DNA of 64,000 nucleotides from Conus ventricosus (Eukaryota > Mollusca > Gastropoda > Neogastropoda > Conidae): positions 44,251,714-44,315,713 of the forward strand of contig CM031614.1 of NCBI GenBank assembly GCA_018398815.1, written 5' to 3'. The translations under genes were made by a program, and so were the position numbers. Each line of letters opens with the position of its first letter. Position 1 is the first letter of the stretch. The notes under the pieces are model-generated. The model saw nothing but the letters and a program-made list of their open reading frames with translations. It had not been told where the DNA came from and made no database searches. Of this stretch, positions 50,101-62,000 are shown in pieces.

Positions 50101-51607
50101 ATCAATAAATCAATGACAACAATCTTTCATCTAAAACTAACAAAAAAGAGATAAGAAGGAAGCCTTGTCCACATACTCTGAGGCCCACAAAGAACAAGCT
50201 GTTAATACTGTCAACACAGACGCTCATTCTGCTGAGTGTGCCCAGCTAACACTGCAGTCACAGCACTGAAATCCCCTCAGGACACCTGATTTTGACCATT
50301 TTCAATTAATTTTCCTTAAAGGCCTAAATCCGACAATGACTTTATTTTTGTACAGCCAAATGGAGCTACCTTTTATCTTCTTGATGATAAATGTTTTAAA
50401 ACTCATAATAATCATTTTGTTGTTGTCTGATCGAGTTGAAAATGACATACTTCGAACAAGGAGCATTGATTCAGTGCTTGAAGATGCCAATGGGTTGGTT
50501 GCTTTCTCTTCATATTAACCAATGAAACTGACTGTTTGTAGCCTGCTAACTGGTACGATATGACATAGGAAGGACTGTACCTGTACGCTGACATCACTGG
50601 TTAAAAATTCTCCAGAAAAAAATTCAGTCGTATTTATATTTAGAAGACTGTTGCTATCATTCTCGCCACGTGTCCTGAATGACTGATCGTTTGCCATGAT
50701 TATTTTCACCCCAAGTTGCTGAGTGGTGAGTCAGGCGCCGCAATCATTCTCACAGCGTGATGCGAAAAACTTAATCTATGACCCAAGCAACACACAAGAC
50801 TATCATTCTCACCACGTGTCCTGAATGACAGATCGTTTGCCATGAGTATTTTCGCCCCAAGCTGCTGAGTGGTGAGTCAGGCGCCGCGATCATTCTCGCA
50901 GCGTGTTGCAAAAAAATTTATGACCCAAGCAACACACAAGCCTGCTAAAATCTGTTTGTGTCCGAGAATTAGAAATAAATAGCATGCCAGTTTTGTCTAG
51001 CTCTAATCTAAATAGTAAGGACGCTACAGATATAAAAGCCAACATCCGACACTGGAATGCAATTTTCATATAAAGAAATTAACAGGCCCGGGTCTACTCC
51101 GCACTGACAGTTTAGATGCTAAGCACACACATTAAAGAGGAGTGGAAGAATGATTGTTAAACAGGCAGAGACAGAGAGAGAAGGCAGAAGGAGAAAGGCA
51201 AACAAAACCAACCAACAAACCAACCAACAAAAAATAGGGAAGGAAGACAGGAAAGGCAGTGACACTGAAATTTTTCATGACTAAAAAATACAGAAAAAAA
51301 GTGCCATACAATTCTAAAATAAGAAGACAGCATGATCTCTCTCAGATATTAAAAAAAAACCAACTCTACACCTGCATCTGTATGAAATGAGAACGAAACA
51401 TGACAATATATCTATAGCACGAGAGAGACTAGAAGATCCTTACGCAGCGTGATCCTGATTGGAGCGAACCACCTCATACAGCGTTGCTAGCACAGCACAC
51501 GTCAGGTCGTCTGGGGATTTGTTGGCCGAGTGTCGGCTGTCTCGGGGCAGCCAGGCCACCAGCTGACGTATGGAGTACTTGCCTGAGGACAGAACCCAAC
51601 ATCAGAA

Positions 51608-51666
<59 letters not shown>

Positions 51667-51711
51667 TGGTGTGTGTGTGTGTGTGTGTAAGTGTGTGTGT
51701 GTGTAAGGTGT

Positions 51712-51763
<52 letters not shown>

Positions 51764-52232
51764 GGTGTAAGTGTGTGGTGTGTGTGTGTGTGTAGGTGAG
51801 TGTGTGTGTGTGGTGTGTGTGTGTGTGGGGGGGGGTATGTGTGTGTGGTGGTGTGGTGTGTGTGTGTGTGTGTGTGGTGTGTGTGTGTATGTATGTATGT
51901 GTGTGTGTGGATATGTGCATGTCTGCATATGTGTGTGTGTGTGAGTGTGCATGCACGTGTGCTTGCAGATAAACAAATGATTCATTTATGACAAACTTGC
52001 ATTCACTCCCTACTCCATTCCCACTTGTTAAACAGCACAGACACTGACATGCATGAACACTATAACCCCTTTTAAGTCGCTGAAGATATTTCCTTTAGAC
52101 TGTAACTACACTTGGACAGACAGACCACTGAGCACATTTATGTCACATCAGGATACAGTTTTCAAATGAAACATGCCTTTCAATATGTGCTTGCGGGTGA
52201 ACACTCCTCTTTCTCACACTTCCTGAATTCAC

Positions 52233-52279
<47 letters not shown>

Positions 52280-52791
52280 TGTGTGTGTCTTACACCTGTA
52301 CAGACAGACAGATCACTTGAGTGCATTTGTCACAGCAGGGTAGAGTTTTCAACTGAAGCATGCCATGCAATATGTGCTTGCCTGTGAACGCTCCCCTTTC
52401 TCATACTTCCTGAATTCACACTCTGTGTGTGTGTGTGTGTGTGTGTGCATGTGTGTGTGTGTCTGTGTGTATGCTTGCTTCTGTGTGTGTGTGTGTGTGT
52501 ATGCTTGCTTGAGTGTGGTGTGTGTGGGTGTGTGGTGTGTGTGTGTGTGTGTGTTGGTGTGGTGTTTATTGTATCCCTAGTAAACTTTTTAAGGGGTGAT
52601 CATACACAAGCATGCAACAGACATACCATATCATCCACCTCCACCCTCCTTTGATTCCCCTTTGCCTCACACATACACACACACACTACACTCACTCACA
52701 ACACACACACACACGTGCTCACACACACACATGCTCACACACACACACACACTCACACACACACACACTCACACACACACACACATGCTCA

Positions 52792-52823
<32 letters not shown>

Positions 52824-54992
52824 TACACACACTCACAAACACACACACACACACACCCACACACACCCCACCACCACTCACAGATCACACACCCCCACCC
52901 ACACCCAACAATCACTGACCTATCAACTCCTTGTTGGTGGGGTCAATGGTAAGGTTGCGTAGGGCGGTGGCAGCAGCACAGACCACACGGTGAGATTCGC
53001 TGGTCAGAAGATCCACCAGGTTGGGCAGCCCCTTGGCCTTGCGAATGAACGCCCGGCATTCCACGGCAGGCTGGAGGTAGTGAAAACGAAACGTAACATT
53101 CAGAAAATGCGAGTTTTTCTTCTGCAAGATTTGATCCACGGCCAAACACAGCGCTGAAAGTGTTACCCAGCCCCTTGGTTACAGCCACACACAATGCCAG
53201 GAAATATGTCACGACGGTCACTAAGCCTCTTCAACTTAGATATCAGACAGCACAGTGACAGGAAACATGCTACACCTACCACCTAGCAACTTCAACTTAG
53301 ATATCAGACAGCACAGTGACAGGAAACATGCTACACCTACCACCTAGCAACTTCAACTTAGATATCAGACAGCACGGTGACAGGAAACATGCTACACCTA
53401 CCACCTAGCAACTTCAACTTAGATATCAGACAGTGCAGTGACAGGAAGCATGCTACACCTACCACCTAACAGCTTCAACTTAGATATCAGACAGCACAGT
53501 GACAGGAAACATGCTGCACCTGCCACCTAACAACTTCAACTCTTTCTAACAGAAGTACGTAAACTTGCCACCCAGTCACTTCAACTTTTGCAGGCAGCAA
53601 AACTTTATGCCATATCATACAACTTCACAATTCATCCATTTCCTTTTTTCTTGTAAATTCAGACGATCATTTTCAGCATGATGAATCCAACCCTCCCCTT
53701 CGACTTTTCTCCAGTGAAATATCGAGATAAAAATAAAAGATGAATTCAGAAAACATGCAAACTTGCCAACTAGTCACTGTAACCCTTGCTGGCTGCAAAA
53801 CTTTACGATATACTACAACATTCAAATTTCACAATTCATCCGTTTTCTTTTTTCCAGCAAATTCAGACCATTGTTTGCATTATTAAATCCTACCTTCCCC
53901 TTTGCCTTTTCTTTAGTGAAGTATAAAGATAAAAATGAAAGATGAATTCATTCACACGGGCTACACATACCGCCCAGTCGCAAGCGGTCAGGTTCTGGAC
54001 AGCCCCAGCAGAAGCCTCCAGGGTGACCGGGTTGGTGCAGGTTTTCCACACATTCAGGTACAGCTGCATCAGTTCATTGCCCCACAATGCACGTACTCCG
54101 AAGCTGAATCTGGCAAGTTGGGTGGTGCCCTGCAACAATACGATTAAAAACAAACGAATGATAATAATGTTCAATAATATAGTACTCATCTTGACAACCG
54201 ATATTTCTGAACTGCTTTACAAACTCCTACAGATATTGGGGTGTGTGTGTGTGTGAATGTGTGTGTTTGTGTGTGTGTATTCGTTTGTCTGTCTGTGTCT
54301 TGTGTGTCTGTGTCTGTCTCTCTGTGCGATGTGCTGACCCACTTTCTATGTACCTACACACATGTGAATATGCCATGAGCTTAAATTCATGGTTGCATTT
54401 GTGTGTACAACCCATTTACCACCTGTATCAAGATGATTCTTACCAAAAGAATAATGATGAAGATGATAATGATAATTATTATGGATTGCGTGCATGCATA
54501 TGCGCATACGTGCATCAGTGAGGGCGTGATAGCGCTCGTGCATGCATTCGTGCGTGCGTGCATGCATATGCGTGTGTGCATATGCCTGCGTGTGCACATG
54601 TGTGCATGCGTGTGATTTCACTGGGCCTGAATGCCGTTGCACATTTACATACCCGAGTGTGTACTGGTTTGTCTGTATATCTATTTCTCATTTATCTGGT
54701 TATCAGTAGGTGAGGTGGGAGGTGTGGAGATGGGAGTGGGTGGGTGCTTTAGGTTGGTAAAGTCTGGCTTGTGAACTTACGTTTGCCTGTTCATGTCAAA
54801 ACATTCAAATGTTCAAAAGGTTAACGGAAATGTCTGCCCAATTGGTCATATCCCATTGGGGAACTGGAAGAATTAGCTTCCTTAGTTATATTGCTGGCTA
54901 GCTACCGTCCAAGTGTGATTTCATAGCTCTTCTGTGGTAGGCGCTGGTTTTAAGAGATCAGAGAATTGTCAAACAGACGGACAGGGGGTGGA

Positions 54993-55055
<63 letters not shown>

Positions 55056-56012
55056 TGTGCATGCACGCGTGTGTGAGTGTATGTAAGCTGTTTGTAACAC
55101 CAACCGATCAAGACGGCGTAGTGAATGAAAAAATAAAACCACTAAGTTTACAGGAAGTTAAATGTAAAACACACAAACAAACAAACAAACAGACTTTTCA
55201 ACACAGGAAAAAGGTATTCAGGCCATTGCACATATTTAGACATGTTCAAGCAACTATACCTATTACTTAACAACTCCCAACATACCACACATCATACTCC
55301 AAACATCCAGAATGTACATACAGTCAGACCCTACTGTTTCAAGCATACCAAATGTGTAACTGTACAGGATATATAAAACCATATACGATAACTGACCACG
55401 TTTTGAACTTGCTGCTTTCATTTGGTCACAAGGAACTCTGCATCACAACATAGTTGTCACTGTGATCTTGCATGTTCCAGGAAAAGAAACATGAGAAAGA
55501 GCAAAGACTTTACAAAAATATCTTCTTCAACACTTGGCTGTAGAATAATAGGAACAGTTAAAAGCTCTGTGCTTGGGCCAGCAACTAAAGTCGTTTTTAC
55601 AGAATGTCTTTTTACTATATGAGCCACAAAAATCTGGCATTCACAATGAAAGCAAACTTCCTACAGCTTGCAAAAAAAAAAAAAAAAAAAAAATCCAATA
55701 TCAGCTTGCAAAATATTCAAGACTGAGGAACCCTCGCAGCAAAAACCACACACACCTTTATCTCTACATTTATACACTGGAACTACAAGAATACAGATAT
55801 CAGACCTGAAAAGCCAAGCTGAAGAGAGTATATCCATCAAAAACCATGAAAACAAACAAACAAACAAAAACCTGGCTTTCTTCTGTCTATGACCCGGATA
55901 CTGTACAAATGTACTGGTCTCATATTTGACAGATGCAGAATAATGCCTACATACAAGGTAAATGGTATTAATTACTGATGAAGGAAATGACAAGCTTTGG
56001 AGACAGAGAGAG

Positions 56013-56064
<52 letters not shown>

Positions 56065-59000
56065 CAGGGAGACAGAGAGAGAGAGAGGGAGACAGACAGA
56101 GACAGAGACAGAGAGTGAGAGAGAGTTGCATTCTACTTACAACTGGGGAGCAGGTTCCCTGACAGAAGACTTCTTGGGAGTTTTCTTGTTGCTACCTCCA
56201 AAACAGCCAGCACTTTCTCCTGTGAACAAAATCAACTCTCACTCACATGCTCGTCTTGCTCTGTCATCAATGCAATGTCATAATTAGTGACCTGGCATTG
56301 TTATGTTCCTTTCCTCAAGAGTACTTAAACAAATCCATGCTGAGTCTTAATTCAAAAGCCCTCCATCATACACTGTCATTAACTTTTTTAACATAACAAA
56401 AACTAACTAACCAACTAAAACAATCCTACAAAGCACCCTAAAAACTTATGAACCTTCTGTTCAATTTTTTCCCCCTTCAAATTAACAATTTGCTCCAAAT
56501 TTTGCACAAAATCTGTGAGAAGTAGATACTGTTTACTCTGCAAGTGTCCATTGGTGAATGTTGTTTTCTAACCATGGTCTCAATGTGTTCATGGAGGCCA
56601 ACTTGCCCACACCTTGTTCATCTCACACATTTCCACTCAAGTTCAACACTTACATCTGAAGCAACTGCAAACACACTGATACATTGAAAACAGCTTTGTC
56701 AGCCCTTGTTATCAATGCAATCAATCAACACACTTTGACACTGACATTGAATAGCTCTTTTTGCAGCTACCTATCAAGCCCTCTACTAGTGAAAAAAGAC
56801 TACTTAGTCACAGAGTTCAACATGATATGAAGCGTGTTGACATGTATAGCATAATGAAGGAAGCAAGGGGGAGAGCTGTACATTGTCACTTTTTTTAACC
56901 TTTAATGTAACATGTACAAATTATGTATCTAGGATGCCTGACAATGCATAGGATACAAATTCAGAATTTTTTACCTAAAAGCCTGCCAGTCCAAATCATA
57001 TTCTGTACAAAAACATTGAAGTGGATGTACTTAAATGAGCACATGTCTGTATTTTGTTGATGTTTATGAATGACCATTGTGGTTTCTCATCTGCTCTCGG
57101 TAGCTCCAAAAACTGATGTGAACATCACCACTGGCTAACAACATCCGGATCACCCAAGTCACTGCCACTTAAATTTGAACTGACTTCAAATGCATTCATA
57201 GTCTTCAGTGCTGTCAGAGTCATCCTGGCCAATTCACAAGTGCCTGAGTTCCTAAGTCATTCACAATCATGTTGAATAGACTACTCTCTATAATTGTCAC
57301 TTACTGCTTTTGTCAGACATAATTCATGATAGAAGTTGAGACAAAAAAAAAAGAAAGAAAAAGACATTTTTGGTCTGTTAGGAAGCACACTGCAAATAAA
57401 GCCCACAGCAACTGGTGCAGACAGCTTGAAACATTGCTTTAGAATGCTCAACACTTTTCAAATAACCTGTATGGGAATAAAATGTACAGTAACCCTTGAC
57501 AGGCAGATAAAGAGCTAAGGAAATGGCAGATGGGTTGAACAGTAATAAAGATTTACATATCTTTTATGTAACGATTTATGTCTTTTTGTAATGTCTTATG
57601 TACTTGTGAAATGATGTGGAGCAGAAGGAAAAATTTCCGATGGACAATAAAGTTGACTGAATTGAATTGTGCTACCTTTGTACCTTTGCTGGGTGCATCG
57701 AAAGAGAAGGCTGCGGTGGATTTATTCTCTGTGCTGTTGCCTACCTTTCTGGGGTGTGTTGGAGGTGTTGCGGGGAGCTGCCCTCTTCTTGTAGAAGTCA
57801 GGGTCCTCCATTTCCTGTATGCGGTAAGACAGGTTGCGCAGCGTGCACACCACGTTCTCCACCGGCTTGCAGTTGATGATCTCGTCGTGAGCAATCTTCA
57901 GGTGTTGGTCAGGGCATCCACCAGACCCCGGCATTCCCGCAGCTTCTTACGTGCTTCGTACCCAGCTGAGCTGATGTTTCTGTACAGATGTGATGAAGAA
58001 TGTTAGTTTTGCTCATTTACCCTTTCCGTTATAAGCACATCATACTGGGGGGAAAAATTTATCTAAAAGCAGGGCACCTGGGCTAATCCTTTCCAAGTTC
58101 TTTAGCATATACCTTTTTTTTCTTTTGCACTCAGTTCCTTTTAAATAATGCCCGAGTCTCACTTGAGAAGGTACTTCCGTTTTCTTTCTTTAAATTTGAG
58201 AATGCAGATATCTACCATCAACCATGTTTCTTCACATCTTTTGTTGTTTTTTATTTTTTTTATTTGTTTGTCTCTTTTTCAAAAGATTTCTGTGACTTGA
58301 ACAAACAGGCGAACAAACAATCACAGGCAAACAAACAAATCAAACAACCATGAAAAGCAACAAAAAGCAGAATACTGATAGGCCTATCAACAGAGAAAAT
58401 CTGACCTCAGAATGCCGGTGGTGTTGCGGAAGACGGTGGTCCAGGGTTGTGGGTTGGCAGTGCCCCAGCCAGCGTATTTCAGCACCACTACGTTCACCAG
58501 AACAGTCAGGCCGTCCTCCAGAATCGCTCGCTTCAGATCCTGCTCGCAACACACCAACCCATTTTAACCACTACCTGAATGCAACCAAACTGTTACGCTC
58601 TACACACCACAAAATAACACCTACAACACGAAACAAATGAAAGGCCCAAAGATATACCACTTGGCAAGAACTCGGGATTACATCCTGAGCTATAACAAAG
58701 TATGTACCTTTATGAGACTGAGAACTTGTCACATGCAAGAGATGGGACGGAGCAGACAGACGAGACCATCAGAAACCAGTTAACAGTGACCAGATTCATC
58801 AGAAACCAGTTAACAGTGACCAGATTCATCAGAAACCAGTTAACAGTGACCAGATTCATCAGAAACCAGTTAACAGTGACCAGATTCATCAGAAACCAGT
58901 TAACAGTGACCAGATTCATCAGAAACCAGTTAATAGTGACCAGCTTCATCAGAAACCAGTTAACAGTGACCAGATTCATCAGAAACCAGTTAACAGTGAC

Positions 59001-62000
59001 CAGATTCATCAGAAACCAGTTAACAGTGACCAGATTCATCAGAAACCAGTTAACAGTGACCAGATTCATCAGAAACCAGTTAATAGTGACCAGCTTCATC
59101 AGAAACCAGTTAACAGTGACCAGCTTCATCAGAAACCAGTTAACAGTGACCAGATTCATCAGAAACCAGTTAACAGTGACCAGATTCATCAGAAACCAGT
59201 TAACAGTGACCAGATTCATTAGAAACCAGTTAACAGTGACCAGCTTCATCAGAAACCAGTTAATAGTGACCAGCTTCATCAGAAACCAGTTAATAGTGAC
59301 CAGCTTCATCAGAAACCAGTTAACAGTGACCAGCTTCATCAGAAACCAGTTAATAGTGACCAGCATCATCAGAAACCAGTTAATAGTGACCAGCTTCATC
59401 AGAAACCAGTTAATAGTGACCAGCTTCATCAGAAACCAGTTAATAGTGACCAGCTCCATCAGAAACCAGTTAATAGTGACCAGCTTCATCAGAAACCAGT
59501 TAATAGTGACCAGCTTCATCAGAAACCAGTTAATAGTGACCAGCTTCATCAGAAACCATTAACAGTGACCAGCTTCATCAGAAACCAGTTAATAGTGACC
59601 AGCTTCATCAGAAACCATTTAACAGTGACCAGCTTCATCAGAAACCAGTTAATAGTGACCAGCTTCATCAGAACACATTAACAGTGACCAGCTTCATGTG
59701 TAACAGCGTGACTCTAGCCCACGAATACCAGCCTCTCTTCTAAACACTATCTCCTGAATAGTTACAGTCCCCCAACCCACCAACACCGTTCTGCTTTCAT
59801 GAAAGGTTCAGCCATTTTGGGGGTTGATGCAGCGAGTGGGTCACAAAGTAAAGGTGCACTAGCTCTTTCAGGTAAAGCAGTGGGTCACAAAGTAAAGGTG
59901 CACTAGCTCTTTCAGGTAAAGCAGTGGGTCACAAAGTAAAGGTGCACTAGCTCTTTCAGGTAAAGCAGTGGCGTGACTCCCTGTGACTCTTCCTGGTCAT
60001 CCTATGTACAGCCACACCATGGTTAATCCTTCCCTGTTTCCTCCATCAATGTGTATACTAAACACCTTTCTCTTACACGTTTTAGCCATACTTGATGTGG
60101 CTGCTCCTACACATACAAATATCATCAAATTCTTTCTACGCAAGGAAAAGAGAACATTTCTGTCCAGACTAAAAGCAGAACATTTTTGCAAAAAGTACGA
60201 CACTGATCTGTCCAGTCAGGGGTAGAACCATTTGACTCACCTCACAGGAGGACAGGTTCCACAGAATGCCGGTGACAGAGTCCATCACGTCCTCCTGGTC
60301 CGTTTTCCTCAGCAGTCGGATCAGTTCTGGGATGCCTCCCTCGTTCTTTATGGTTTTCTGTACACACACACACACATATGCCAATGATTGAATCGACATA
60401 GCTCTGCATCTTTTTTTTCTTAGTCACAAACTCTGAGCAGCAGTTTTCGCATATCATTTTCAACACTTTATCTCTTCCCCAAAGTTGGAGTATGGCTGCC
60501 TTAATAGCAAAATAAAAACAGTCATACACACAAAACTCCACTCCCCTTTGTTGGTCAGATGGGATTAATCCTTGCCTGTCTATACTGGGAGTGTCCGCAG
60601 GAGTATAAGCCTGCGTACACAGAAGAAGAAGAACGCTTTATCTCAATAACCGTTACTTCTTCTGCCCTCTTTTCATCTTCATTCTGCCAGAAAAACATTA
60701 CGAGTGAAATTCTGGACTGTTATGCATGGTTTATAAAAATAAACCCTTTGCTTTCTTTATTTGGATGCATTAAGTTCCCTCCCCCCTGCCCCCCAATCTG
60801 CAACTTCTGTATAGCAATCAAGTGACAAGCCTATTTCAAGTCTTCTATTTTTTCTTTCTCTTCTTTGACCTGCCCGCCACAAATTTGTTTTTTATGTTTG
60901 GTAAACTTTGGGTCAGAATTTTTTTCATTTCAATTAGATTCTGTCTGTCGGTCTCTCTCTCTTTCTCTCTCTCACTCACACACACACACACACACATTCA
61001 CAAAAACATGCTAATACAGTGAGAAAAAGCACCCTAAATGTTATTGGTAACCAATTTAAAGGAAAAGAAAAACAAAAAATTGAAAAACCACTAGGAAAGG
61101 GGGAAAAAAACAAACATACAAAAACCAGATCATTAACAGAATCCAGCATCACCTTGTTTTCATCGTTGGCCTTGCCAAAGGACAGGTTCTGCAGAGCACC
61201 ACAGGCATTCTTGTGCACCTCCGTCAGCTCATTGCTCAACATGTGAACCAGAGGTCGGATTCCATCCAGGCCTCTGTTGGGACACAAGTCAAACATGTGT
61301 TACACCGTGATCTCACACATGGGCTGACCGACGCCTTGCCCTGGAAGATCACTGCTGATTAAAGTAACCTGCTAATTGATAAGGTTTGTGTAAAACCCAA
61401 TACAGGACACTTCACAGACAAGATGAAACCCAAACAACAAAAACCCTTCCAATCAAAATATTTCATTTTATTGTACTGTGACCCGATTGTTTAGCAGATA
61501 TGGAGCTGTAGCATATTGCGGACTAGTCCTCATGCAGTGATGCCTCCTTGTAGGGATTGAAAAACCTTGGAAAACCCATGGCATGTCAAGCCAACTGTGC
61601 AACGTCTAAACCCTGAGACATAAAAAAGCCAAACCCTAGGGGATCCAAACAGATGAAAACTTATCAGCTGAACTTTCATGCAAAAAAATAAACTCAACCA
61701 TGACGATTATAAACAATATGGAAACAACTATAACTACATTTTCATGGTTTAAAAGACAAACAAACCAATATCAATAAATTCCAAACAATAAATCCAACCC
61801 AGTAGATTTCAAACGATATGACAGCTAAAGTCCATAACCTTAAATAGTAAAAAGCCAAACCCAGTAGCTTAAAAAAAAAAAGCAGAAAATTACAACACCT
61901 AAACCTTCAACAAACAACCCTTTGACTCACACAGTCTGTTTATAATGAATATCCACAACTTTGCACCATACACCTAATGTTGTCTCGCTAAAGCTAATTC

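Noticed and set aside
51474..52962. His/Thr-rich and Cys/Val-rich frames up to 160 residues
   Set aside because: Translations of (CA)n and (GT)n microsatellites. Only the last part of one (51474-51590) overlaps a true exon, and that is in another frame.
58702..59562. Overlapping frames of 286 (+) and 279 (-) residues over the 30-bp array
   Set aside because: The period is a multiple of three without stops on either strand. The products are simple 10-residue repeats on opposite strands with no start context, and they lie in a catenin intron.
58770..59700. CRISPR-like regular repeats
   Set aside because: Units are contiguous with no spacers, and the DNA is clearly metazoan.
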